Positions 24,514-33,989 are shown, counted from the stretch's first letter. The stretch is 64,000 bases of DNA from Streptomyces typhae (GCF_009755605.1 NZ_WPNZ01000024.1:1-64000); one strand, 5' to 3'. Notes: generated by a model not told the origin, from the letters alone. Program-made: numbers and translations.

Positions 24514-25172
24514 CCCACCGGCAGAGACAGGTCGGCGATCCCCTGGTTCACGGCCTCCACGTACGCGTAGAAGGCCGCGGTGCGGTTCGCCGGGTCCTCG
24601 ATCGTCGACCGCCGCAGGTCGGGCGTGAAGAACTGCTGCCGCTGGGTGCGGGACATCTCCAGCTGCACCCCGGCGGCCCGCAGCCCGATGTTGCAGATGT
24701 TCCCCGGGTTCATGCCGCCCAGGTCGTCCGGCGGGTCATCGCACCGGAACCCGGCCTCGGCCAGCCGGGCCCGGATCAGCGGCCCCAGCTCCGAGTCCAG
24801 GCCGCCGACGTAGGTGACGGCTTCGCCCGACGGCCCGGCGGACCCGTGCCACGACACGATGCGGGTGGCGCGCCGGGCGAGGTCGAGGGCACGCGGCTCG
24901 TCGAAACGCGTCGACGTGATGTGCAGCGACGTGTTGCCGCTGCTCCTGGTCCCGGCGAAGGTGTAGAACGGGCATCCCGTCGAGGCGTGGTCGGCCAGTT
25001 GCTCGGGCGGCGCCTCGATGGCGCCTCCGTGGATGGCCATGTGCAACAGGTACACGCCCGAGCCGGGCCGGAGCCCGATGTACCAGTCCCGGCCCTCGAC
25101 GTTGACGAGCTCGCCGGTGTCCGGGTCCCTGTCGGTGACCAGCTCGTTCCAGTCGGCGTACTTGTCAGTCAC
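24504..25172 (-). CDS. Poly-gamma-glutamate hydrolase-like protein
   Basis: 222 residues of the poly-gamma-glutamate hydrolase family (PghP/YjqB type), zinc-dependent enzymes related to carboxypeptidases. Visible blocks: LHMAIHGGAIE (HxxxxE-like metal site), SLHITSTRFDEPRA, SWHGSAG, TYVGGLD, and GNICNIGLRAAGVQLEMSRT with the late catalytic Glu. No signal peptide is seen; phage and some bacterial relatives are also without one. ATG at 25172. It stands alone. A role in breaking gamma-glutamyl capsule or spore polymer is family inference. Confidence 0.88.
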   Translation of the reverse strand: MTDKYADWNELVTDRDPDTGELVNVEGRDWYIGLRPGSGVYLLHMAIHGGAIEAPPEQLADHASTGCPFYTFAGTRSSGNTSLHITSTRFDEPRALDLARRATRIVSWHGSAGPSGEAVTYVGGLDSELGPLIRARLAEAGFRCDDPPDDLGGMNPGNICNIGLRAAGVQLEMSRTQRQQFFTPDLRRSTIEDPANRTAAFYAYVEAVNQGIADLSLPVGPG

Positions 25173-25727
25173 AGCCGTTCACCCTACGTCCGCGCGGGCC
25201 GTGAGCAGCACCCGGCGGACGCAAGGATCAGGAGAAGGATCAGGAGAAGGATCAGGAGGCAGACGCCGTCGCCGCCGTCGTCACACCGCCGCCGTCGACG
25301 GCACCCGCACCCACGCCCCGCCGTACGAGAACCGCCCGCGCCGCGCCCGTGTCGCGTCCGCGGGCGCGCGCGGAGGTGATGAGGCATGCGGGAGCTCGAC
25401 CGGGGGTGGCGGCGTGCGCCTGCGTGCGGCCGACCCGGGGGCCGCAGGAACTGGCAGGGGGCGAGCGGTGCGGATGTGCCGCGAGGCCGCGGAATGGAGC
25501 GTTCCGGGGCGGGGCGCAAACGGACCCCGGTATATCGGCGCTGCTCCTGTTGGTCCTCGCGATGCGTGCGGGACTTCGGTGCGGAGACGTACCGGAGAAA
25601 CCATTCACCTCATTTTGCCTTGTTTGCCCAGTCTGGTGTGGCGCTGTCAAGCTGCCCGGGACGTTCCGTCGAGCCATTGCGCTTTCCCTCACTTCCCGCG
25701 CGGAAGTGCACCGTTCTGGAGGAAGAC
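25173..25727. other. Gene-free 555-base region with 12-bp repeat
   Basis: Three exact copies of AAGGATCAGGAG occupy 25223-25258. Open frames elsewhere are compositional. The 25590-25690 stretch (CCATTCACCTCATTTTGCC onward) is markedly less GC-rich and is the likely promoter zone of the lipase gene, but I could not fix -35/-10 boxes. Confidence 0.7.
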
Positions 25728-26693
25728 ATGCTCGCGCGTTCACGGAACCTGATGACCGTCGCACTGACCGCCGGCGTGCTGGCCGCCGCGACAGCCGCCC
25801 CACCGGCGCTGGCTTCGCCCGACGACCCGGCCGCCGAGGCCCCCACAGCCGAGACCCGTACCGCCAAAGCCCCCACAGCCGCCTCGGGGCCGCGGGAGAT
25901 CGTCCTGGTGCACGGGATGAACGACAGCAGCAGCGCCTGGAACAGCATGGTGGCCAAGCTGAAGTCGAGAGGCTACACCGACGCCCAGATCCACCGCTTC
26001 GACTACCCCACCGATCAGGGCTCCCGAGTCGAGGGGACAGCCCGTGACCTGGGTCGATTCATCGACAAGAAGCTGCGGAGCAAGGAGTTCGACATCGTCT
26101 CGCACTCCCTGGGCAGCCTGATCTCGCGGTACTGGATGGCCACCGCGAACGGCTCGCACCGCGGCAGTGACGTGGTCAACTGGGTCTCGCTGTCGGGGCC
26201 GAACCACGGCAATCAGGCAGCGGGCTGGTGGGGTGACACGGGGATCTACAGGAACTTCATCTGGGACGTGAAGCCCGGCAGCCCCGCGGTCAGGACGGCG
26301 AACAACGGCGACGCCTACAACTGGTTGGGCGAGACGGGTGAGAACTCCCAGACCCAGTTCACGACGTTGCGCAGCGCCTGTGACGAGGACTGGTTCAACG
26401 TTCCGCTGCACGTACCGGTGCAAGTGGACAAGACGTCGCTGGACTCGACGAGCCTGGGCGGCGCGATCAACTACAAGGTGACCAACTCCGACAACACCTT
26501 CGGCGGCGTCTGCCCCTCCCACGCGGGGATGCCGAGTGAGCCGGCGGTCCAGAACAAGGTCATCGACACCCTCACCGAAGAGGGCGGCAGTCACGTCTGG
26601 GACCAGCGCAGCCAGTCCGCGGGGACGCACTCGGCGGTCGTCCAGGGCCGCTTCGGCAAGGCCCGCGTCCACTACACCGTCCGCGCCCGGTGA
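25728..26693 (+). CDS. Secreted triacylglycerol lipase/esterase
   Basis: 321 residues. Sec signal peptide (residues 1-28, LMTVALTAGVLAAATAAPPA, cleavage near ALA-S), then a 25-residue Ala/Thr-rich linker with AEAPTAETRTAKAPTA. The alpha/beta hydrolase core begins IVLVHGMNDSSSAWNSMV (oxyanion HGMND), has the nucleophile elbow DIVSHSLGSLISRY with Ser in HSLG, and GPNHGNQAAGWWG, typical of class 2-type secreted lipases. The acid and base residues are plausible (Asp in SDNTF, His in SHAGM). ATG after GGAGGAAG. Followed by a secreted phospholipase gene in the same direction. Confidence 0.92.
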   Translation: MLARSRNLMTVALTAGVLAAATAAPPALASPDDPAAEAPTAETRTAKAPTAASGPREIVLVHGMNDSSSAWNSMVAKLKSRGYTDAQIHRFDYPTDQGSRVEGTARDLGRFIDKKLRSKEFDIVSHSLGSLISRYWMATANGSHRGSDVVNWVSLSGPNHGNQAAGWWGDTGIYRNFIWDVKPGSPAVRTANNGDAYNWLGETGENSQTQFTTLRSACDEDWFNVPLHVPVQVDKTSLDSTSLGGAINYKVTNSDNTFGGVCPSHAGMPSEPAVQNKVIDTLTEEGGSHVWDQRSQSAGTHSAVVQGRFGKARVHYTVRAR

Positions 26694-26858
26694 ACCGGCC
26701 GACGCCGTCCCGGCCCCCCGGCCCCGCCCTACCCGGCCAGGCAGCCGGGTGACGCCACGGAGGGCGGCTCACCGGAGGGCGACTCGACGGGTCGCTCGGC
26801 GGAGGGCTCCCCGCCACCCCGACTCGGCCGGCCGCTGCCGAAGAAAGAGGTAGGAATC

Positions 26859-28290
26859 ATGAACGAGGTGGACCGTCGACGGTTCCTGCGCAACACGGCG
26901 GCCCTGACGGCGGGGGTGGGAGTGCCGACGGCCCTCTCCGGCCGCTCCCCGGCGTGGGCCGGGCCCTCGGCCCGCCCGCTCGTCGAGGCACGGGAGGTGC
27001 TGCCGCGCTCCGCCGACCTGGGCGGGGTGCGGGCGGCGACCGTCCAGTGGATGGACCGGGTGCCGGACGACACCGACATCCGCCGCATGTCTATCCCCGG
27101 CACGCACGAGACCTGCGCCCGGTTAGCCGGCAGCAGCGCGGGCTTCGCCCAGTGCCAGAACCAGACCCTCGACTGGCAGTTGCGTGCAGGAGTGCGCTAC
27201 GTCGACATCCGCTGCCGGAACTACGACGACTACTTCACGATCCACCACGGCTACGTCTACCAGGAGATGGTGTTCGGGGAAGGCCCTGGAGATCTGTACC
27301 GACTTCCTCGGCAAGTATCCGTCGGAGACGATCCTGATGCGCGTGCAGCAGGAGCACTCCGAGGACAACGACAGGTTCAAGAGAATCTTCAAGGACTATC
27401 TGGACAAGAAGGGTTGGCGTTCGTACTTCCACATCAGCGACAGTTTCCCCACGCTGAGGACGGCGCGGCGCAAGATCGTGCTGATGTCCGGCTGGCCGTG
27501 GGTCGGCGAAGGCCTCGTCTTCTCCAGCGACGCGCAGTTCTCCAACCAGGACCTGTACGACGACCCCACCCTTGCGAACAAGAAGACCGCGGTCGACAAG
27601 CAGTTGCGCGCCGCCATCTGGGAGTTCGACGGAAACAAGATGTACGTCAACCACCTCAGCGCCAACGGCTGGGGCGGCAGCACATGGACCCCCTGGAGCT
27701 ACGCCAAGGACCCCAACCCCTACACCCGCAAGCTTCTCGAAGGGCAGTACTACTACAAGACGCACCGTACCGGGGTGATCGCCATGGACTACGTCGACAG
27801 CCCCGACGCCAACTGGGACGCCGCCGACATCGATCAGACCGCATCGGTGATCCGCCTGAACACCTTCAAGCGCCCGACCCTCCAGGCCGGCAAGTCCCAC
27901 GTGGTCTGGAACAGGGGCACTGGAAACGCCCTCGACGGGGGAACCGCCCAGACGTCCGTCGTCCAATGGACCTACTCCGGTCTTCCCCAGCAGCGGTGGG
28001 CCCTCGAAACGGCGGGCAGCGGCACCTACCGGCTGCGCTGCGAGCGCAGCGGAAAGTACCTGACCTGCCATCCCGGCAGCGGAGCCACCCAGGAGAACGG
28101 CAGCCACCACACCTGGCGCCTCACCCCGCACTCCGACGGCGACGGCCTCCAGCTCGAACTGGACTCCGCGGGTACCTGTCTGCACACCCCGGGCAGCAAC
28201 AAGGGCAGCGGCGTCCAGCCACACCTCGGCAGCAGCGCGGGGAGCGACGAGTACCGCTGGATGTTCGACGAACGAGTTCAGGTGCGGTGA
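26859..28290 (+). pseudogene. Secreted PI-PLC with ricin-type tail, frameshifted
   Basis: A Tat signal (VDRRRFLRNTAAL, cleavage about AWA) leads into a PI-PLC X domain: MSIPGTHETCARLAG with the catalytic His and QTLDWQLRAGVRYVDIRC, DYFTIHHGYVYQEMVF. There the frame breaks: continuing needs the next frame, where GKALEICTDFLGKYPSE resumes and runs to 28290. Removing one G from the GGGG run at 27276-27279 restores a single protein of about 477 residues. The C-terminal about 140 residues form a beta-trefoil lectin (VVQWTYSGLPQQRWALE, HTWRLTP). As read, only a 150-residue truncated protein plus a junk tail would be made. A homopolymer sequencing error is equally possible. Confidence 0.88.
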
Positions 28291-28324
28291 GTGGGCCGCA
28301 CACTGCGTACCGGCTGATGCCGCG

Positions 28325-28349
28325 GGACCGCCCGTGCCGGAGGCGGTCC
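28325..28349 (+). terminator. Terminator after the PI-PLC gene
   Basis: 8-bp stem GGACCGCC (28325-28332) with GGCGGTCC (28342-28349), 9-base loop, 35 bases past the stop. Confidence 0.65.
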
Positions 28350-28412
28350 GGCTGAGCGTGGCGCGCCCTGCGGCAGCCGCCCCATGCCGTCGGCCCTGCC
28401 GCCAGGGCCGGG

Positions 28413-29213
28413 TCAGAGGGTGGCGACCGCGATGAGGCAAGGGGAGTCGTCGTGGTACGGCTGTGCGCCGTCCCAGCCGCCGTAGAGGCGCACGTCGGTG
28501 AAGCCCGCCGTCCGGCACAGGGCGGCGAACTCCTCGGCGTGGTAGATCCGCACGTCGTAAGGGGCGGTGGTGCGGCGGTGGCCACCGGGGTCGGTGAGCG
28601 TCCACTGTCCCTCCTCGCGCATCGTCTCCTCGTTCAGGCGCCTGTGGATGGTCAGGGTCCCGCCTCCGGCCAGGGGGCGGGTCTCCTCGGCCGGGATGCG
28701 GCCGGTCAGCAGTGCGGGAACGGTGACCATGGTGTGCATCAGGAACCGGCCGCCCGGCTTGAGACAGCGGACGAACCCGCGCAGGACCTCCAGATCCTCC
28801 TCGGGCGAGAAGAACCCGAAGGAGTAGAAGAGGTTGACCACGGCGTCCACCGGCTCGATCGGCGGCAGGGCGCGCATGTCGGCGTGCTGGAAGTCCACCG
28901 AGGGGCACTGCCGACCGGCCGACCGGGCGGTCCGCAGGAACTCACGGTTGATGTCCACACCGGTGACGTGCAGGCCGTGGCGGGCCAGTGCGACGCTGTG
29001 GCGCCCGTAACCGCAGGGGCAGTCGAGGACGCGGTCTCCGCGGCTGAGCCCGCACAGCCGGACGACACCGGCCGCCTCCGCCTCGGTGCGGGCGTCGTTG
29101 CCCCGATCGCCGGCGAAGAAGGTGTGCAGGGAGTGATCGGCCTCCCGGTACAGATCGCCGAAGAATCCGCCGTCCTCGTGCCACCAGGGCACTTGCTGCT
29201 GCGTGCCGGTCAC
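28413..29213 (-). CDS. SAM-dependent methyltransferase
   Basis: 266 residues, class I Rossmann methyltransferase. Motif I is DRVLDCPCGYGRHSVALARH, motif II VTGVDINREFL, and a later DAVVNLFYSFGFFSPEED segment matches small-molecule methyltransferases. The N-terminus (WWHEDGGFFGDLYREAD) resembles enzymes annotated as class I methyltransferases without known substrate. GTG at 29213 is chosen because upstream sequence is not protein-like; the ribosome binding site is weak. Divergent from the carboxylate-amine ligase across 232 bases. The function and partner are not shown. Confidence 0.88.
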   Translation of the reverse strand: MTGTQQQVPWWHEDGGFFGDLYREADHSLHTFFAGDRGNDARTEAEAAGVVRLCGLSRGDRVLDCPCGYGRHSVALARHGLHVTGVDINREFLRTARSAGRQCPSVDFQHADMRALPPIEPVDAVVNLFYSFGFFSPEEDLEVLRGFVRCLKPGGRFLMHTMVTVPALLTGRIPAEETRPLAGGGTLTIHRRLNEETMREEGQWTLTDPGGHRRTTAPYDVRIYHAEEFAALCRTAGFTDVRLYGGWDGAQPYHDDSPCLIAVATL

Positions 29214-29445
29214 CGTCGACCCCTGTCCTGTGTCCGCGCTGCGCGGGTTCCGCGCTGTCCGGCTTCCATCGCGATCACCGTGCCCCACACCGTGCGGGCC
29301 CGCAGTTCGCACCGTCCATACGGAGGACGGCGCCACCGGGCGGAGCAGCACGGCGCGCCGGTCGCCCTGGGGCGCGTGACACTGAGGGCAGAGGCAGCCC
29401 GTGCCGGGTCCCGTCAGGCCGACAGAAGCGAGGGACGGCTCTCCC

Positions 29446-30585
29446 ATGGCGTCCATCAGCGGTACGGGGATGACGCTCGGGGTGGAGGAGGAGTTCTTCC
29501 TCGTCGACCCGGACAGCGGTGCCGTCGCCGCGGCCGGCCCCCGCGTCCTGCGGCGGGCCCGGCAGGTGCTGGGCGATCTGGTGTCGGGGGAGTTCACCGA
29601 CTACCAGGTGGAGGGCAAGACACCGCCCTGCGGCACCGCGGCCGAGATCGAAGGGCAACTGCTGCGCATCCGCGCCGGGTTGGCGCTGGCCGCCCGCGAG
29701 GAGGGCCTGCGCATCGCCGCCTCGGGGACGCCGGTCATCGACCCCGGCGGCCCGCTGCCGGTCCGGGCGGATCCCCGCCACCGCGCCGGCACGCGCACCT
29801 ACCGGGCCATGGTCGACGACTTCGCCCTGTCCGCCCTCCACGTCCACGTGCACCTGCCCGACCGCGAGCACGCGGTACTCGTGGGCAACCATCTGCGCCC
29901 CTGGCTGCCGCTGCTGGTCGCGCTGTCCGCCAGTTCCCCGTTCTGGCGGCACCGCGACACGGGCTACGCCAGCTGGCGCAGCATCGTCGCCGCCCAGTGG
30001 CCGCAGGCCGGGCCGCCGCCCTACCTCGCGGGCGCCGACGCCTACGACGCCCTGGCCGCGGCCCTGCACGAAACGGGTGCCACCGTCGACGAGGGCACCC
30101 TGTTCTGGGACGTACGCCCCAGCGCCCACCTGCCCACCATCGAGATCCGTGTGATGGACGCCACCACCGAACCCCGAGCCGCCGCCGCCCTGGCCGCCCT
30201 GGTCCGCGCCATGGTCCACACCGCCCACGCCCGCGTGCGGCGCGGCGACCCCGGAGCGCCGCTGTGCGACAGCCTCCTGCGCGCCGCCTACTGGCGAGCC
30301 GCGCGAGACGGCTTCAGCGGCCACCTCCCGCATCCCGACACCGGCCATCTGGTCCCCGCCGCCGGGCTGGCCCGGGAGCTGGCCCACCGGTTGCGCCCGG
30401 CCCTGGAGGGCTACGGCGAGTGGGCGACGGTCGTCGCCGCACTGGACCGCATGACCGCCCACGGCGGCGGCGCCGAACGCCAGCGCGCCGCCTACTCCCG
30501 CCGCCACAGCCTCCACGACGTCGTCGACCACCTGTGCCGCCTCACCGTCCCGGCCAGGACCACCACCGGTCGAACCGCCCTCTGA
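29446..30585 (+). CDS. YbdK-type carboxylate-amine ligase (GCS2 family)
   Basis: 379 residues of the glutamate-cysteine ligase type 2 family. MTLGVEEEFFLVDPDSG opens the ATP-grasp-like core; LHVHVHLPDREHAVLVGNHL, SPFWRHRDTGYASWRS and HLPTIEIRVMDATTEPRAA are the family blocks with metal- and substrate-binding residues. YbdK enzymes form gamma-glutamylcysteine weakly; streptomycetes normally use mycothiol, so another amino-acid ligation is equally possible. ATG at 29446 follows GAGGGA; the longer frame from 29401 adds non-conserved residues. Confidence 0.9.
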   Translation: MASISGTGMTLGVEEEFFLVDPDSGAVAAAGPRVLRRARQVLGDLVSGEFTDYQVEGKTPPCGTAAEIEGQLLRIRAGLALAAREEGLRIAASGTPVIDPGGPLPVRADPRHRAGTRTYRAMVDDFALSALHVHVHLPDREHAVLVGNHLRPWLPLLVALSASSPFWRHRDTGYASWRSIVAAQWPQAGPPPYLAGADAYDALAAALHETGATVDEGTLFWDVRPSAHLPTIEIRVMDATTEPRAAAALAALVRAMVHTAHARVRRGDPGAPLCDSLLRAAYWRAARDGFSGHLPHPDTGHLVPAAGLARELAHRLRPALEGYGEWATVVAALDRMTAHGGGAERQRAAYSRRHSLHDVVDHLCRLTVPARTTTGRTAL

Positions 30586-30728
30586 AGACCGACGGGACAC
30601 GAGTACACCCCTGGGCAGGTGCGCGCGAGAAGTCAACCGGCGGGCCGATGCCGTGCGGGGGGCATGTGACGGCGTCTCCATGTGCTCACGGCCCGGGTGC
30701 CGCGGCACTGTCGCCGTTCCGCGGCCCT

Positions 30729-30752
30729 GCCGCTCGCACTCCCGCGAGCGGC
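30729..30752 (+). terminator. Hairpin, possible terminator
   Basis: 9-bp perfect stem GCCGCTCGC (30729-30737) with GCGAGCGGC (30744-30752), 6-base loop, between the ligase end (30585) and the promoter at 30767. It probably insulates the two. Confidence 0.6.
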
Positions 30753-30766
30753 CTCTCGCCCGGAGC

Positions 30767-30797
30767 TTGACCTCAAGCGCACTTCAAGTAGAAGGAT
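30767..30797 (+). promoter_or_regulatory. Candidate MerR-type promoter
   Basis: -35 TTGACC (30767-30772), 19-base spacer, -10 AAGGAT (30792-30797). The spacer carries CCTCAAG-CGCA-CTTCAAG, an imperfect dyad (5 of 7 positions) at the place MerR-family regulators bind. No MerR gene is adjacent; the regulator would act from elsewhere. It lies 47 bases before the ATG at 30844. Confidence 0.5.
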
Positions 30798-30843
30798 CGG
30801 AGTTGTCCCGCGAACGGGCAGGGCACGCGAAAGGGGATGGGGC

Positions 30844-31410
30844 ATGACGTCGTACTCCGCGCCACTCGGGCCGTGCGCGGCGCCACAGGGGTCCGGGACG
30901 TCCCGGCCGCGCGAAGCCGTGCCTGCGGACGCGGCCGGGCGTGAGGCGACGCGTCGCGGGCTCGCGCTCGTACGGGCCTACGCGCGCGAGGAGCCGGCCG
31001 CGGTGGACGCCGCCCTGGCAGGGGCGGACCGCGTGGTCGCCCGTCAACTGCCGTCCGTGACGGGGGACATCCTGCGGCTCGTCGTCGGCATCGTGACGTC
31101 GGCGCCGCGCGGCCTCACCCCCGCCGACGTGGCGCGTACGGCCGCCACGCTCGCCGCCGCGGGGCCGCCGCACCACGAGTTCGCCGTGACCGAAGCCGTG
31201 CGCGCCTGGGCCGCCGGGGACGGCACACCGGCGCGCACCTGGTGGCAGGACGGCGTGTCGGGGGCCCACGGCACCGCGGTCCTCGCGGCCGCCCTCGCGG
31301 TGCGGGCGTGGGGCCGTGCACCCTTCCTCGGCCTCCTGGAGACGTTCGACGGCCTCCTGGACGCGTCCGGCGAGGCGGGGCGCTCCGGCGAGGGGCGCTC
31401 CGGCGGCTGA
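30844..31410 (+). CDS. Hypothetical protein, alpha-helical
   Basis: 188 residues, no family recognised. After about 30 Gly/Pro/Ser-rich residues the chain is Ala-rich and predicted helical (ATRRGLALVRAYAREEPAAV, VTSAPRGLTPADVARTAATL, FAVTEAVRAWAAGD). No signal or membrane segment. ATG follows AGGGGA. The promoter upstream looks MerR-regulated. The C-terminus contains a short GEAGRSGEGRSGG repeat. Convergent with a methyltransferase gene. Function unknown. Confidence 0.7.
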   Translation: MTSYSAPLGPCAAPQGSGTSRPREAVPADAAGREATRRGLALVRAYAREEPAAVDAALAGADRVVARQLPSVTGDILRLVVGIVTSAPRGLTPADVARTAATLAAAGPPHHEFAVTEAVRAWAAGDGTPARTWWQDGVSGAHGTAVLAAALAVRAWGRAPFLGLLETFDGLLDASGEAGRSGEGRSGG

Positions 31411-31451
31411 CCGACCGCCGGAGGAAGCCCGCCCCCGCCGCGGACCCTCCG

Positions 31452-32342
31452 CTACGCGCCCGGCTTGCGCAGCAGCATCAAGTGGTACCCCACGTGATTC
31501 GTGCAGAATTCGCGGTAGGGACCCATCAGGGGATCGGTGCGGGCGAGCACCTCCTTGCCGTAGCGTTCCTCGATCTCCGCGCGCCGGTCCTGGTACAGCG
31601 CCGTCATCAGCTCCGAGGAGAGCACCGCGTTGGCCGTCATGTCCTGTACGCGCACGACCTGGAAGCCGGCCTCCTCGACGTCACCGACGAGAGCGGTGAA
31701 GGAACGCAGCGGCGGACACGCCCACAGCTCCCGGTACGCCGAGGTCTGCGCCTCGGTCGGGGTGCCGCGCAGCGTGAACTCGGTGCACAGGAGCTGCCCG
31801 CCGGGCTTCAGCACCCGCAGGGCCTCGCGCAGCGCGAGCGGCCGGTCGGACAGATGCGGAAGGCAGTCGATCGACCAGGCGGCGTCGAACGACGCGTCGG
31901 CGTGCCCGAGCGCCATGGCGTTGCCGTATGCGAAGTCCACCCGGGCCGCAGCCGGGTGGCCGGTGCGCCGCTCCTCGCACTGGGCGAGCTGGCGCTTGCT
32001 GACGGTGATGCCGGAGACCCGGCTTCCGGTGCGTTCCGCCAGACGCAGCGCCGGGCCGCCGGTGCCGCAGCCGATGTCCAGGACGTGCGCCCCCGGCTTC
32101 GGGTGGAGGGCGTCGATGAGGAACTCGGTCTGCCGGTCCTGCGCGAGGTCGGCGAGGCCGACGAGGGTGGTGACGGGCGTGCGCTCGCCGTGCGGCACCA
32201 GCATGCCGATGTGCACGGCCGCCGAGCCCAGGGTCATGGCGAGCAGGTCGCCGAACTGGTCGTACATCGCGCCGACTTCGTCCGGCCCTGGAACGGGCGC
32301 GCCGCTCGTGCCGGGATCGGTGCCGTGATCGTTCGCCGCCAA
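31452..32342 (-). CDS. SAM-dependent methyltransferase (UbiE/tocopherol type)
   Basis: 296 residues. Motif I is VLDIGCGTGGPALRLAE; post-motif elements VSGITVSKRQLAQCEER, FDAAWSIDCLPHLSDRP and LRVLKPGGQLLCTEFTLRG match the UbiE/sterol/tocopherol-methyltransferase class that acts on small lipophilic or glycosidic acceptors. The start is TTG at 32342 placed 7 bases after AGGAG; the long in-frame extension to 32699 is non-homologous. The neighbours are unrelated, so no pathway can be proposed. Confidence 0.9.
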   Translation of the reverse strand: MAANDHGTDPGTSGAPVPGPDEVGAMYDQFGDLLAMTLGSAAVHIGMLVPHGERTPVTTLVGLADLAQDRQTEFLIDALHPKPGAHVLDIGCGTGGPALRLAERTGSRVSGITVSKRQLAQCEERRTGHPAAARVDFAYGNAMALGHADASFDAAWSIDCLPHLSDRPLALREALRVLKPGGQLLCTEFTLRGTPTEAQTSAYRELWACPPLRSFTALVGDVEEAGFQVVRVQDMTANAVLSSELMTALYQDRRAEIEERYGKEVLARTDPLMGPYREFCTNHVGYHLMLLRKPGA

Positions 32343-32757
32343 GGTGCGTCTCCTTCTGACGGGTGCGGGCCGCGGGGAGCGCCCGCACGAACGGGTGCGT
32401 TTCCTCGCACCGTCCATTGCACCTGCCATGGGGCCTCCCGTGACGGCTGAGACAGGCCATGCCTGTCCCTTCCGGAGGAGAGGCGGAACGGAACCGGAGC
32501 GGAAGCGGAACGGAACCGGAATGCCCTCCGCATGCGCGTGCGGGAAAACCGTTCCCGGGCACTGCGCCGCGTGCTTTACGATTGTCCGGCTTCTGTCACA
32601 GTGCCGCGGGACCGATGGCTCATTTGTTTCCCCGCGCCGCACTCGTGCTAGATATACGGGGCGCCGCACGGCGACGTGAGTCGCTCCGCGGAAGCGCATT
32701 TCACTGTGCTGTCAGTTTCGGCCCCACGAGGGGCCGCAGGGGGAGAGGTACCACCGA
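32343..32757. other. Divergent intergenic region, 415 bases
   Basis: No gene supported. It contains a GGAACGGAACCGGAGC-type short repeat (about 32487-32520) and a lower-GC stretch (32560-32660). One possible promoter for the secreted protein downstream is TTGTTT (32624-32629), 19 bases, TAGATA (32649-32654); the spacing is long, so this is weak. Confidence 0.5.
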
Positions 32758-33258
32758 GTGAACCGCATGCGTACGACCGCCGCAGTCCTGGCCACGGCCG
32801 GGGCACTCACCGCCACCCAGCTGGGACTGGCCGGTTCCGCATCCGCTTCGACGCCGGCTCCGTCCGCGACGGCGTCCAAGGTCGCGCCGCGCAGCGCGGC
32901 CTGCCCGATCGACATCATCTACACGTCGAGGTTCTACATCGGCTCCGGCGGCTGGGTGACCGGCGACGGACTGTACTTCGGGCTGAAGAACAAGAGCAAC
33001 AAGAGCTTCAAGAAGGTCACCTTCACGGTCACCAACGTGAAGAACGTCCGTTTCGGCACGGCGAGGCCGAAGGGTGGAAAGGTCACCCACAAGACCTCGA
33101 AGACCGTCTCCGTCTACACCAAGACGCTCAAGAAGAAGGCGAGCCTGGGCGTCCGGGTCGAGTCCCGCCTGCTGAACACCCGCTCGTACAAGGTGAAGTT
33201 CAGCGTCCGCGGCTCCGGCTGGAACTGCGCGGTGAACCAGGGCACCTGGGGCAACTGA
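32758..33258 (+). CDS. Small secreted protein of unknown function
   Basis: 166 residues. Signal peptide 1-30 (AAVLATAGALTATQLGLAGS, cleavage near ASA-S), then a mature domain rich in Lys, Thr and Val, with alternating beta-like pattern (KKVTFTVTNVKNVRFGT, VTHKTSKTVSVYTKTLKKK, LGVRVESRLLN). Two cysteines (ACPID near the start and NCAVN near the end) could link the termini. It is strongly basic. GTG at 32758 follows GGGAGAGG at good spacing; the ATG at 32767 is too far. It resembles small all-beta secreted proteins but I do not recognise a family. Confidence 0.8.
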   Translation: MNRMRTTAAVLATAGALTATQLGLAGSASASTPAPSATASKVAPRSAACPIDIIYTSRFYIGSGGWVTGDGLYFGLKNKSNKSFKKVTFTVTNVKNVRFGTARPKGGKVTHKTSKTVSVYTKTLKKKASLGVRVESRLLNTRSYKVKFSVRGSGWNCAVNQGTWGN

Positions 33259-33363
33259 GCAGCGACACCGGCTGAGGCCGGGGGCGTGGCCCCCGCACTC
33301 TCGCTGACGCACCGGAGCCCGGTCGACCTCGGTCGGCCGGGCTCCGGCGCGTGCACGGGCGGC

Positions 33364-33897
33364 TCAGTCGCCCGAGCTGTCCTGAAGGAACCGCTCCACT
33401 TCGCTGGCGACCCCGGCCTTCGCCGACGACGCGCGCCCGCCGGTGCGGGTGGAGGCCTCGTGGACGCCGAGGCCGCCGCTCCACACGTAGCCGAAGGCCG
33501 GCTCGTCGTGGACCTGCGGACTGATCTGGATGTCGAGCTGTTTGAGCTTCGCCGCGGGTGCGGCGGCATAGAGCGTCGCCGTCACGCGGCGCTGCGGATA
33601 CAGGTTGAAGTCCCGGATCACGGCCGCGCCGAACTCGTCGACGAACGCGCCGTGCCCGTCCCGCCCGACGCGCACGTCGTAGTGGCGGGGGTGGTCGAAG
33701 AGATCGATGCCGAAGTAGGTGGAGCCGCGGTTGTCGAAGGTGACGTCGAAGGCTACGTACGTCAGGCCCTTGGCGTCCTCGTCGCGCCCGCGCTGCGGTG
33801 TGGCCCTGCGGAGATGGTGCACGCGGACGCGCAGCCCCGCCCACTCCTCGGACTGGTACTCCTGCCAGTCCCCGACGACGTTTGGTATGTCCATCAT
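33364..33897 (-). CDS. Hypothetical protein with DUF4352-like pattern
   Basis: 177 residues. MMDIPNVVGDWQEYQSEEWA is followed by alternating strands VAFDVTFDNRGSTYFGIDLF and RVTATLYAAAP, a pattern reminiscent of immunoglobulin-like DUF4352 domains, but without the usual lipobox or signal peptide. Start at one of two adjacent ATGs (33897 or 33894) after GGTGGGA. C-terminal 25 residues are polar (TGGRASSAKAGVASEVERF). Between a secreted protein gene and the M6 protease; relation unknown. Confidence 0.7.
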   Translation of the reverse strand: MMDIPNVVGDWQEYQSEEWAGLRVRVHHLRRATPQRGRDEDAKGLTYVAFDVTFDNRGSTYFGIDLFDHPRHYDVRVGRDGHGAFVDEFGAAVIRDFNLYPQRRVTATLYAAAPAAKLKQLDIQISPQVHDEPAFGYVWSGGLGVHEASTRTGGRASSAKAGVASEVERFLQDSSGD

Positions 33898-33989
33898 TCC
33901 CACCTTTCCAGGCGTAAGCCTAGGAGCAACGGGGCCGGGGACAGCAGGGTCCGAGGGGTGACGACGACCACGCGTCCGCGAGGTGTCCG

